From the NCBI GenBank assembly GCA_014058105.1, contig JACGCM010001209.1:62001-126000 (forward strand): a stretch of DNA of 64,000 nucleotides, written 5' to 3'. Shown here in pieces: positions 13,747 to 25,100 of the stretch (its first letter is position 1; each line of letters opens with the position of its first letter). Origin of the DNA: Kingdonia uniflora. Lineage: Eukaryota > Streptophyta > Magnoliopsida > Ranunculales > Circaeasteraceae. A model generated the notes under the pieces. It was given only the letters and a program-made list of their open reading frames with translations, was not told where the DNA came from and made no database searches. The position numbers and the translations under genes were made by a program.

Positions 13747-16700
13747 TCATCTCAAAGGGTTAACGACCCAACCTGTAATAGGAGACTGCTTGCGTATCCT
13801 ACCAGATCGGCGGGACCCACTCTGCAAACGCTTAAGAATGACATAAGTAATAGAATCCGGAGTTACTCCGTGCTCCTTCATTTTTGCATATAGTTCAAAT
13901 GCTTCAGCTATTTTTCCACACTTCTCAAGACAGTCAAGTAAAATATTATAAGTCACAATGTTAGGATAACAACCATTAGCAAGCATTTCATCAAACAAGC
14001 TAAAAGCCATTTCAACTCTATTTGTCTTTCCAAAGCATTCAATGAGAGTACTATATGTTACCACATCAGGACTTAAGCCAATCTCTTGCATCTCCTTAAA
14101 CTTCATATGAGCTTCGTCGAGGTCCCCATTCTTCCCAAGACAGTTAATCAAAGAATTATAAGAAACAACATCCGGTATCCAATCACTAATTTGCATTTCC
14201 TCAAAGAGCTTGACAGCCTCATCAACTCTACCAACTCTACCAAAGCTTGAGATAAGAATATTGTAAGTGAATAAATCCGGCAATGGGCCATTTCGCTTCA
14301 TTTGTTCATACAAATCATGTATGTGGGATATCTTTTTTGACTTTCCGAGAGCAGAGAACACCATGTTATACATGAAAGTATCAGCGCTAATTCCTTTTTC
14401 GTGAACCTTACTTAGTAAATCCAAAGCCTCGGCTGTTTTGCCCGTATTACAGAAACTTTCCAACATGGACATGTAAGCATCTCTATCGCCCCCATCACCA
14501 AAGTTCCACATATTACAGAATACCCTGTGAGACTCACTTGCATGACCCAAATTTTTCAAAGTTTTCACTAAATACACATAGATTGGTTTGGTTACGTATT
14601 TCTTTGATAATTCCAAAACTTCGTCTAGTCTTCCTAGTTTCCCTTCCGCCGCCAAAGCATCTAGAACAATGCTGTATGTAAATTCATTTGGCCCGCAACC
14701 ATTATCGATCATTTTAGAGAAGAGAAAGATCATCTTATCCACCATTTTACCCTTAGCGAGTGATTGGATCATAGTGTTATAGGCAATCAGGTTAGGAGTA
14801 CAACCCTTTGTTATCATCTCTTCAAAAAGAGTCAAGGATTTTTCCGGTTTTCCGACCATCCCGGTCATTCGGATCATAATTGTGTATGTGTACTCATCAG
14901 GCTCGCAATGCTTCAGTTTCATGTCAGCAAATATCATGTCAGCTTCCACAATCTGTAAAACTGGTTCATGTCAGTTAACGTTAATAAGGATTCCCGTTAC
15001 CTTAATTACATGTACACCTAGTAATGAAAAGCGCCATCCAAGGAAGACTATTAACTTGCTCCCAACCAATCCTCAGGTTATCAACAAATATTATTATTGA
15101 GCTTGATATATATGGTGTTCTTTCAGCAAGTTTTCTATGTGTTACTATTTTGTGTAGTTTCTACTTTATTATTCCAATAAGTTGACCACCAACAATTCCA
15201 ACACAACCAAATCCCACAATTGTCATAAATAATTTTCTCTCTTTCATTGTACGTTATAGACAGGCTTCTCTTATGATAGCAATTTCATAATGTAGATGCC
15301 CTTTTAAGTGTATATTTTAAATTCTATAACAACCTGAACTGAGAGGGAAAATAATTTAATGCTGAGAAAGAGGATGTCCTAAACCTAAAACGTCAATAAG
15401 CTTCAACTAAGCTTTCTAAGGTGCCAAGTTAACTGCATGATGCAAGTTTCCGCAACAAAATTATATACAAAGATTCCAAAGACTTGTAAAGCTGTATCAA
15501 ATTGCTTTTGAGTCACTGCAAAAGTTTCAGCAACTTCGATTTATCATTTAATGTTCAACAAAAATCTTGCTCCCCATTCTCTAAACCTATAGAACCGATT
15601 GCCAACGATCCACAACTCCAAAGTCATAATTTTTTACAGAAATCAATCATGATATGCAAAGTTTTTCATTTTGGTACTGGCTCTCGGGTTATGGCATGTA
15701 AAACTACAAAACCACATAGCCCGTTCCAATGAAAAACAACGGTTTTCATAGAGGAATAGACACTTGCAATATTTCTAACGGATACCCAGAATACCTATTC
15801 GGGGTCTCTCTTCTTAATTACATGGCTAAATCGGCTAAAGACCTCTCAATTACATTCAACCTAAAGACAGCGTTTTATGTTGAGGAAAAAAAAATCTTGC
15901 AAACTAATTACTCTACATTCTACGCAAAGAAATAACAACTACAAAAGATAACACAAGTAAATAAATAAAAAACGAAAAAATTAAAACCTTATCATTCTTC
16001 GAGAGCGAATCCAACAACATATTATACGCAAAGATATCCAACGCATACCCACGCCTCCTCATCTCAATATAAACCTCAAACGCCCTCATCGTCTCATTCA
16101 ACCTCAAATACGCTTGCAAAAGACACTTATAAGTATACCTAGTAAACTGCAAATCCCAATTCTTCACCAACTTCAAACATTTCTCCAAATCCTCAATCCC
16201 CTCATTACCATTCCCAAACACCCCAATCAAAATATTCACCGTCGAAATATTCCCCCTCACCCCATTTCTCTCCATCTCCTTAACCACCCCTTTAACAAGC
16301 TCCATCGCCCCCGACCCCTTAGATAAAATGGTGATGATCCTATTATAAGTAAAGCAATCATGCCTAAACCTGGGTATCGAAGTGGCGCAGAAACGAAAGA
16401 ATTCGATGGCTTTTCGAGGGGAACGTAAGGTTTTGAGGATTTCGCTGGCTTCGGAAGGGGTAATGGTAATGGTTAAGGTGTCGAGGAAATCGGAGAGTTC
16501 GAGGATGGGGTCTAGGGAGGTAGGGGATTGGAGGATTTTGGAGATTTTGCAAATTAGGTCGCAGCGAGGGAGAGTGTAGCCTTTGACATCTCTGGGGAGA
16601 GTTGGGGTTTGAACTTCGATCGCGAAGGAGAGACCGTTTTGGGTTTGGTTGATGACTCTACCACTGTATTTTGTGGAGAATTTGCGGGTTGTGATGGTGG

Positions 16701-16803
16701 AGAGGAGAGGTTTTAGTTTCATTGGGTTTAAGGGTTTTTGGAAATTTGGAATTTGGAGGGAGAGTGTTGCAGTTGGTGGTGGCAGTGTTGTAGCAACTCT
16801 CAA
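13747..16803 (-). CDS. ABO5: P-type pentatricopeptide repeat protein, ABO5-like, mitochondrial
   Basis: Two exons on the minus strand, 16803..15988 and 14952..13747, join in phase 0 (NDK | IVEADMIF) to give 673 residues. After a basic, Ser/Thr-rich N-terminus (likely mitochondrial presequence) the protein is a chain of 35-residue PPR motifs, recognisable by repeated TYNxLI/TYTIMI and PDxxTYN blocks. The order of motifs, the segment HGNISTVNILIG-like (here RGNISTVNILIG), SYNSLINCLGKNGD, DVVTYSTLIECFGKT and the C-terminus PITGWVVNPL match Arabidopsis At1g51965 (ABO5), required for splicing mitochondrial nad2 intron 3. The 1,035-bp intron shows nothing else recognisable. Orthology is judged from memory of that sequence; the RNA target is inferred from it. 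Confidence 0.87.
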
Positions 16804-17123
16804 CTTAGAGCATCTCTAATAAAAAAAAAAATGGGTGTGTGATTTCTATTGTGTGGAGATTCCCGCATCTACAATGCTTGAATTCCTACATCACAAAATG
16901 GAACTGTGGGAGTGAAGTTTTTAGGCACCTTATCGTAAAAGCACGCCTGCACGACTTATAACTGAGTCAAAACCACTCATGAAAACTCCCTTCACCCACA
17001 ACAAAATCCTCATTTCTTTCACGACAGAGGCAACTTTGAACTTAATAACTAAAGAACTCCAAAACAATGAAAGTTGAAATCTGCCGTATTATTTAACATT
17101 TCCAAAATGAAAACATACCTAGA
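16804..17123. other. ABO5 promoter and leader region
   Basis: The 320 bp between the PPR start codon and the tRNA gene must contain the minus-strand ABO5 promoter and perhaps the 3' trailer of the tRNA. No clear TATA box or other motif stands out. Confidence 0.45.
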
Positions 17124-17196
17124 CGACTCCGCTGGGGATCGAACCCAGAATCTCTGGTTTCGTAGACCAGCGCCTTATCCATTGGGCCACGGAGTC
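17124..17196 (-). tRNA. trnR-ACG: tRNA-Arg (anticodon ACG)
   Basis: Read on the minus strand this 73-nt segment folds as a canonical tRNA. The acceptor stem is GACTCCG/CGGAGTC with discriminator G. The D arm has AATGGATAA in its loop, the anticodon stem is CTGGT/ACCAG around the loop CTACGAA (anticodon ACG, read ICG), and the T arm is CTGGG-TTCGATC-CCCAG. CCA is not encoded, as expected for a eukaryotic nuclear gene. No intron is present. It lies in the gap between the divergent ABO5 and Nudix genes. Confidence 0.97.
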
Positions 17197-17360
17197 CTGT
17201 TGTGTTGTTTTCTGAGTTATAGGTAATTGTTAAATTCTAGGATCAGTTGAAGTTTCAACAAGTCTTGCAGTTGGTTTTTAATAGTAGTAACAAGTGTTAC
17301 TTAGGAGCATCTCTGAAATTAGAAAGAAGCATATAAGTCCTCTGCGCTCCTAAAATATAT

Positions 17361-17594
17361 GTGCATATGATTATGAGCTTCTTTCCTTTTTTTTTTTTTT
17401 TTTTTCAGAATTCAAATACTGTAGGCATTGCTGTAGTATTTGTGTTGTTGCTAGTCTTTGAGATACCTGGCACTAATGGATATGCTTCTAAAGGATCAAA
17501 GTCTTTGTATTCGAAACTATTTAGATTTGGTTGCAATCAGGAATGCAATAAAAAGCAACTAACTGAAATATTCGGTTCCGGTTTGATCTACTAG
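17361..17594 (+). other. Small ORF with a hydrophobic, signal-like segment
   Basis: A 77-codon frame opens with MHMIMSFF, crosses a poly-T tract and continues through a strongly hydrophobic stretch (VGIAVVFVLLLVFEIPG) into a polar tail with two Cys (FGCNQECNKK). It looks like a small secreted or membrane peptide. The poly-T followed by CAG just before the hydrophobic part could instead be an intron 3' end, so the true N-terminus may lie elsewhere. I recognise no family, and it may be chance. Confidence 0.25.
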
Positions 17595-18238
17595 TCCAAG
17601 TGACATCCCTACACTAGTTGGAGATAGATGCATAGGGAATCATTTTAAGGTGAGGAATTAAGCATAATTTTACAAAGTTTTAAAATAATAATTAGCACAG
17701 ATATTTGAAAGAATAAAAGAATCAATCATGCAACAGCCAAAGAACAAAACTTTGGGATCAATTCATAACTAAAAACAAAACTTTTACATACATAACGCAG
17801 TTTAATATCTAAAATATGGGATCCATAGGTAACATATCAATCCTTTGAATATCAGGATATCATGATAAATAGCTAAACCTTTATATATCAGGATTCACGA
17901 TATATAAACTGTTGATTCCGTGGTGTAATAGACGTGGTGATTTTTAGGACCTTCAATACCTCCATTATTGTGTATTGGATATATCTGTCTGATAAATTGA
18001 GCATTATAAGCTACACTGGCTTTTATTCGTAAGTGGATAATGTTGATTACAAAGCATAGGTCCACCCTAACTATAATTTAGCTAAGCACATCTTTAAAAT
18101 GATTTAGTTCTCATCCAACTTGTCCCTCTTCAGGATTTCAAATTCCATTCTTTTCACTAGTTGTAGTTCCGTTAGTGCTTCCTTCCAATAGCTCTATATA
18201 TCTAGCTCAAAACATGGCCATTATTGTTCGTACTAGTA
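17595..18238. other. Intergenic region and Nudix gene promoter side
   Basis: AT-rich DNA with no coding features. TATATATCTAG near 18195 could serve as a TATA-like element for the downstream plus-strand gene. At 18216 an ATG opens a 31-codon frame that is out of frame with the Nudix ORF and overlaps its start. Confidence 0.4.
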
Positions 18239-19866
18239 ATGGTAGTGATCACGATGGCAACAAATCAGTTGTTGACAGAGTCAAGTATTTTGCGGATGAA
18301 GAACTTTAACAGGGAGTTAAAGTTTTCGAGAGATTGGTATCCTTGCAAATGGCTCCCGATGACGCTCTTGAATGGTAGAGTGAATACACAACTTCAAGTT
18401 GGAACTCTCCCTTGTAGAAAAGGGGCTCTTGTTGTCTCCCCTAGAATATCATTACCAAGCACAACATTAGACCTACTTGAGGCCTTTGATGACGAATATG
18501 GTGGTGTCATCATTGATCCAGGGTGCTTACCATCTAGCTCCAATGCCTTTGTGCGCTTGCTCCGTGATTCACTCTCTAATTGGAAGCTAAATGTTCGCTA
18601 ACTCTACATATCTATGTTTGCCTCTTGAACAATGTGGACAGTTTAGCTAAGAATTTGATGTTTAATGCAGAGAAAGAGGGGAATATGGTTAAAGATATTA
18701 TCAGAGCAATCTGATCTTGTTCCGATCGCGATTAAGGTAGGAATTCTCTCATCCTTTTTCCTTTTTAGCTTAAAACTATTTTTACCACCCTTTTTTTATA
18801 ACATTACCGCAGGAAGGGTTCAACTACCACCACGCAGAGCCCGGGTATGTTATGTTAACATATTGGATTCCCGATGAGCCTTCTATGCTTCCTGATAGCC
18901 CTTCACACCAAATTGGTGTTGGAGGGTTCGTCATCAATGAACATAAAGAGGTACATATAACTACGAATATCCTTTTATTCAGGCAGCATATATTTTAGTC
19001 TTTAAAACTTAATCGAAATACCGTTTTCCATGTTTAGGTCCTAGTTGTTAAGGAAAGACAGTGCCCATTTCATTGCTCGGGGATATGGAAGTTACCCACA
19101 GGTTACATTAACAAGGTAATCAATCATTTCGTAAATTGAGTAATTCTGTTCCTTAAGTTTTAATACGAAGATAATTTTGTTCTTCCAATAATACTTTTCA
19201 TACTTCTCAGTCTGAAGAAATATTTTCTGGAGTTGTAAGAGAAGTTAAAGAAGAAACTGGTGTAAGCTAAAACTCTTCTTTCTTTTGCACTTTTTTCTTC
19301 TTCTTTTGTTTAGTTGTAGCTATTGGGAACGACACGTTCTTCTTTATTTTGAGTAATATCTCAGTTTTTTTTTTTTTTGTTCAGATTGAGACGGCCTTCT
19401 TAGAAATGATTGCTTTCAGGTAGATAGTTTTCGGTTATAATCAACCAGATACACATTCAGGAAATTTACACTTGGAATTAAATATACTAATGTTGCAGGC
19501 ACGCCCATAATATGGCTTTTGAGAAATCAGATTTGTTCTTCGTGTGCATGCTCAAGGCTTTATCATCTGATATTACAATTGACGAGAAAGAGATTGAAGC
19601 AGCTAAGGTAACACGGGTTTGGTAGAAATTTTCATGATCTTTATGTGTAAGTAATATCTTTTTGTTTTTGGTTTTTTCAGTGGATGCCATTGGATGAATT
19701 CGTGGGACAAGAGTTCTATCAGGACGACCATATGTTGAAGAAGGCAATAGATATATGTGTTGCAACATATGAAAATCGTTACAGAGGATTTATTGCTGAT
19801 CAGTTAATCTCAAAACTAGACGGGAACCTATCATACTTGTATTATAATGGCCTGAACAAAGTTTAG
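18239..19866 (+). CDS. Nudix hydrolase (plant NUDT2/6/7/8/10-like group)
   Basis: Exons are 18239..18592, 18671..18736, 18813..18950, 19038..19115, 19211..19261, 19385..19419, 19499..19607 and 19681..19866. The Nudix box GX5EX7REUXEEXGU is complete: GYINKSEE, then VVREVKEETGI split over three exons. The Glu residues of REVKEE coordinate the catalytic metal. Upstream lies the conserved plant N-terminal segment (LLEAFDDEYGGVIID, LRDSLSNWK, EGFNYHHAEPGYVMLTYWIPDEP). Downstream is FEKSDLFFVCMLK. These enzymes cleave nucleoside diphosphates linked to another moiety (NADH, ADP-ribose or others); the substrate cannot be read here. The start and the first donor (GTTCGC at 18593) are the least certain points, and further 5' exons may exist. 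Confidence 0.83.
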
Positions 19867-22133
19867 GCCTATTGTAATTTCTTCACAACTGAAAGAAATA
19901 TCAGAAATTCAGATTGTTGTACAAGAAGCTGTAAGTTTACCACAATCATCTCAAAACCAATAAAGACAGTATATATTTTGGTGAATGAATGTGCGGTTAC
20001 CATATTTTCTAGGAAAAAGCTGCTGGAAAATCATTTTCTTTTTCTTTTCTGCAGTGGAAATCACAACTCCCCGCTCAATATTTTCATTAACGAAGAACAT
20101 AGGTCAGGTTACCCTTGCCTTTTCGATTAGGTTGGGCTTCCATGCACCTTCGCTGTGTGAGGCAGGCCTAGCAGACTAACCGTATCTTACTAGTCAAAAG
20201 CAACAAGGAGTTAACTTTTCTTCATTCCCCCCACAACTAAATGCAGTCAGAATGGCCTACAATGTGGACCAAATTTTATCCAAATTTAAACTATGACTTT
20301 TGCTAATTTTATCTTTCCTGCTACAACTATAATTGCAGTTACCTATTTTATACCCAGATTTTGTTGTTGTTGTTTATAAGGTATAAGGTAGACTTTGTAA
20401 GGGCATGTTTCAAATCTCGAGCTCAAGCCTAGCTTCGATCAACATACATTTACTCTCGACCTCGTTAATATAATGTGACACATTTATGGTACAATATGAG
20501 GTAGTTACAAATAAGAAAAGTCACTCATGCTGTTATACAACCGTTACGAATTAGATGCAACTATTTTTGTAACGCCCTTTATTAAAATAAATAGTGGCCA
20601 TTAAACGGTCATAATATGAGACCTATAAATAAGAGAAGAGAAGAACAGATAGGGGTGGGTGAGTGGGGGACTTTCTATTTCTAGAATATCTAAGCAACAC
20701 TACCCATAATACTTACTGTAATAATAAGTAATCACTCACAATAACATCTTTGTTTTCTAAATCCTCAAGAGAGGTCGTGTTTTTTTTACCTATTCAAAGG
20801 TTTTTACGCTATATCCTATTTTTATTTGTGATTACTTGTTTATTGCCTAGTAATCTGATTATCTTTGGTATGAATAAATAAATTTGAGTTCCGAATTTAA
20901 GTACTTACAAACTTTGTTTTGAAAATGTGATTTGGGGAGAAAGACTTGATTATTTGGGAAGAAAGAATTTGCAATAACATATTTTACACGTTGAAATGTT
21001 GAATAATTTGGGGAGAAAGACTTGATTATTCTTCAATTAATTTGTCATACCAATAAAATATCCTTCCTTAGGCCAGGGAAGTGTAATTTGACTTGACTCC
21101 TCTTACATGCATGACACATGACAAACCTTGACATTATTGTAAAAAAACAATAATGCCACATATTGGAAAATAATAGATTTTTGGCTGCCGTGACGATTTT
21201 TGAATTAAGTTATTAAAAGTCTTCGATGGATACTCCATGCGCAGTAACAATCAGGCATATTATTGAAAGGCAAAATAGTGATAATTTGATTAACCTGTTT
21301 CGCTAAAAAAAACAAGGGTGAGATCAAGGGACAACAATTTTAACAACATTTTTAGGAAAACCATATTTATAGATTGAATTAAGACTTGATTTTTTGTGAG
21401 CATAACCTCATAGCCAAACCTTTCAGCGCCGCGCCGGAGATTCTCTCGTACCAGTGGGGCCAAAAAGCCATCAATTTAATAATTGACCTCACCACCTACT
21501 CCCCACATGCCACATTTAAACTATGGTTTTTACAAAACCATGTACTAACCTAAGCACTGGTCCAAATTGGAGTCTTGGGCCCACTCCACCCCTACTCCGG
21601 TCCAGTTTTGACCTTTTGAGTTTTGACCGACCAATTTTTCACATTTCTTGCCACGTGTACGGTTCCCTATATCCTCAAACCCGAACCTTGTAAATTTCCC
21701 CCAAAAACCCCAATATCACCGGCATCGTGACCAACTCATCGTGACCAACTCTCCAGGTGGCAAACCAAACCGGGTTGGTTTACCTGGTTTTCCCGCCCTC
21801 GACCGCAGAAAGTTCCATCTCAATGGCAAACTCCGTAATTAAACCTTTAATCAACCCTATTTTTACAACGACTTCCTTCTAAACTCTTCTTCCTTCTTCA
21901 CCTTTGTAAAAAAAACAAACAAACAGAGATTTTAATCTGTCAAAAACAAGGGACCGATCGAAAGCGAAACTTATAAGTCGTCACTCATCACTCATCACTC
22001 ATCACTATCACCATTTTCTTCTCCTTATTTCTCTCTTTTTATTTTTCTAGAAATAAAATTCAAAATTTGTCTATAAAGATGGCTTTTTCTCCTTCTAATT
22101 GTTTTAGTCCCACATCGAAATTGGTTTGTACTT
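19867..22133. other. Intergenic region, Nudix 3' side and PFK promoter
   Basis: No gene is visible. Near 20569 a TGTAACGCCC sequence followed by a TATAAATAAG block resembles the start of an LTR, but I found no matching 3' end. A 25-bp block ATTTGGGGAGAAAGACTTGATTATT recurs near 20930 and 21006. The PFK leader contains four tandem copies of a 7-bp ATCACTC unit near 21980..22010. Confidence 0.45.
21606..21657 (+). promoter_or_regulatory. W-box pair and G-box upstream of PFK
   Basis: Two TTTTGACC sequences (W-box core TTGACC, near 21605 and 21621) and a palindromic G-box CACGTG (21652..21657) lie within about 550 bp of the PFK start. These are binding-site cores for WRKY and bZIP/bHLH factors. 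Such short motifs occur by chance, so only the presence of the motifs is certain. Confidence 0.35.
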
Positions 22134-22159
22134 ATGGAACCGAGATTTCGATGTTTTGA
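22079..22159 (+). promoter_or_regulatory. Upstream ORF overlapping the first in-frame PFK ATG
   Basis: The first ATG of the likely leader (22079) opens a 26-codon frame ([17 protein letters not shown]...) that ends with TGA at 22157..22159. It runs past the first in-frame PFK ATG at 22134 in a different frame. Ribosomes starting at 22079 would skip 22134 and could only reinitiate downstream, for example at 22266. This suggests translational control or that 22266 is the real start. Confidence 0.45.
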
Positions 22160-25100
22160 TCCTTCTTCTTCTGGTTATAATAGTCCCATATCGGTAACAA
22201 GAAATCATTTCTCGAATAGTTATTGTGCGAGTACAAATATCATTAGATCTTTAAGAACACCTTCGATGGATCGCAATAGTAATAAGTCTGAACCGAAGAT
22301 TGTATCGGGTGATGCTGGGTATGTATTTGAAGATGTTCCTCACTTTACTGATTACATCCCTAATCTCCCTGTAAGTGTAATTCTATCTCTTTGTAATTCT
22401 AACTTTTGAGCTTCTTGTGTTTGATTATTCTAATTTAATTGCGATTTTATGTTGCGAACAGACGTACCCGAATCCGTTGAAAGATAACCCTTCTTATTCA
22501 GTTGTTAAGTAAGTTTTTTTTTATTTTGATATTTTGTTCATTCTGTTTATATTAGGATTACTTACTGATGATAATGATAATGATAATTTTATTTACCAGG
22601 CAGTATTTTGTTAATGACGATGACACTGTTGCGCAAAAGGTGAGGTTATCTAAAGAGTTATCTTGATTTCGGGCGACATTGGGGTTTTGTTAATTTTATG
22701 TTTTATGGCGCTTTCAGATTGTTGTTCATAAGAGTAGTCCAAGAGGGATGCATCTTCGACGTGCTGGGCCTCGGCAAAAGGTATGCGGGTTTATTCTATA
22801 TTGCATGTGATGTGGGATAATGAAATGATTTAGTTTAAGATTTTTGATAGATTTTGTTGGGATATTTTTCAGGTTTACTTTGAATCGGATGAAGTGCATG
22901 CATGTATTGTAACATGTGGTGGTTTGTGTCCTGGGCTTAACACGGTGATTAGGGAGATAGTATGTGGTTTGTATCACATGTATGGGGTCAACAAAATACT
23001 TGGTATTGAGGTGAGGTTTTACATTGTTAGAATTTATTACTTCATATTTTCCATGTACGTTCGTTCCACTAATAGTGGTTTGAGTTGATATTGTTTTTGA
23101 AAAAGTTGGAAGGGTCAAGACTTGTCTTAGTTTGTTTTTCGTTATCTATTTATATATAATTATTTAATTTTATTGCTAACAAGAAAACTTCATTATATGT
23201 TCCCTATTGCACTCGTTGTTTTTCATCGTTTCAGCTTTAAGCTGAACTTGATCAATCATGTATCATGTATGTACTACTTCTATAGATGGCACCGTCTATA
23301 TCCGAATTGCTAGAACGAGAATGAGAACTGTCTTTTTTATGAAGATAGGTAGCAGAGAGAGAGAGAGAAAGAGGAGCATTAAATGTTAAAAGGAAGAGAG
23401 TCGCGAGTCAGTGTGAGGCATTTATTAAATGTTTTGTCAAGTGACTTTCTTCCCTAGAGTTTGGGGTGATGTTTTACAAAAAATTATCACTTAATAAAAT
23501 ATTTTGGTAATCAAAGTGTAATATATTCGAGTTATTATCAAATTCAGGGTGGGCAAAGGAATAATCTTACAAGCCATTTGTAAAAAAAAACAACCAAATT
23601 TTACTAGCTGTTAGGGGGGTTTTGAATTCTCAGGTAGGCAACTTTCCGCCCTGATCTTTGTGTAGGTTCTCCCCTGGTCAGACCAGCCAGTGGGGTGTGT
23701 CACTGCTTTTATAACTGTTCGAGCCAACGGGATTAAAAACACTGATGTGAAGTCTTGTTTTGGTTAAAGTTGCAAAGCTTGTTATGTTCTACATTCAAAA
23801 ATATTGTACTACATGATTTGAAGTAATTTTCAGTTGACAAGGGCAATGGCATCTGTAGGGTGGATACAGGGGTTTCTATGCTAGAAATACAGTTCCTTTA
23901 ACACCGAAGGTTGTAAATGACATCCATAAGCGTGGTGGAACAATCCTCGGAACCTCACGAGGAGGTCATGATACGTCAAAGATAGTTGACAGCATTCAGG
24001 ATCGGGGGATTAATCAGGTATATTCTTGTTTACAGTTCATAGGATCTCGATATTAAATTGCATACCTTGTTTTTTTATCTGTGCTACAAATATCCTACCT
24101 TATCTGTATATGGGATTTCAGGCTTATAAATTTATTTTTCCAGGTGTATATTATTGGAGGGGATGGAAGTCAAAAAGGGGCGTCTGTTATTTATGAGGTA
24201 AATGATTGCACTTTGTTGGTTTTACCTTTTATTTGCGGGATTGCGTAAATGCACCTTTAATGTCATTTTCCAATTTCCTTTTTGTTATGGAAAATTTTGT
24301 TTGAAAATGCAGTATTTTAGGAAAACTTCATATAAATTATGAAATGTGCTTTTGTTGACAAACGACATTTGGAATGCCATTTTATTTTTGCTTTTGCAAG
24401 TGATATGTTGGTTTTTCCGTGCCAGTAGTAATCAATTGGACTATCTTCCAATAGTAGGGTAATTTAGATTATTTTGTAATTCTCTCTCTCTCTCTCTCTC
24501 TCCATTTTTTCCGTTGATCACATTTTAACTCGCTTCATGCAGGAAATTAAAAGACGTGGTCTCAAAGTTGCAGTTGCTGGAATTCCCAAAACGATTGATA
24601 ACGACATTCCGGTACTACACAGGCCAATGACCTGTATATCTTGTTCTCAGCATTTGCTTTTTTCTTCATTTACTACGTAGTTAGCAAAGCGTTAGTTAAA
24701 ATAAGTAGTTTTAGCATTGCTTTATCACCGTCTCTTTCTGTTTCAGGTTATTGATAAATCCTTTGGATTTGATACTGCTGTTGAAGAGGCCCAAAGAGCT
24801 ATTAATGCAGCACATGTTGAGGCTGAAAGTGTTGAGAATGGTGTTGGTGTAGTGAAGTTGATGGGCCGCTATAGTGGTAAGTATTAACTCTATTTGACAC
24901 ACTCAATCTACCTAACTATTTGTAAGAATGAAGGAATCAGATTAGTTCACAAGTTTAAAAGCTAAATATGTAAATTAAATTAAGTACTTCTGAGAAAAAG
25001 ACACATGGTTCTAGACAACTCGAAAGTGGACTGTTATTGTGAATGTTCTCTTACGGAGATGTAAATTTGGTGGGTTTTATCTTGGGTTTTTGCCTCACAC

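Noticed and set aside
20569..21060. TGTAACGCCC start with a TATA box, considered as a second gypsy solo LTR
   Set aside because: No GGGGCGTTACA-type 3' end and no flanking 5-bp duplication could be found.
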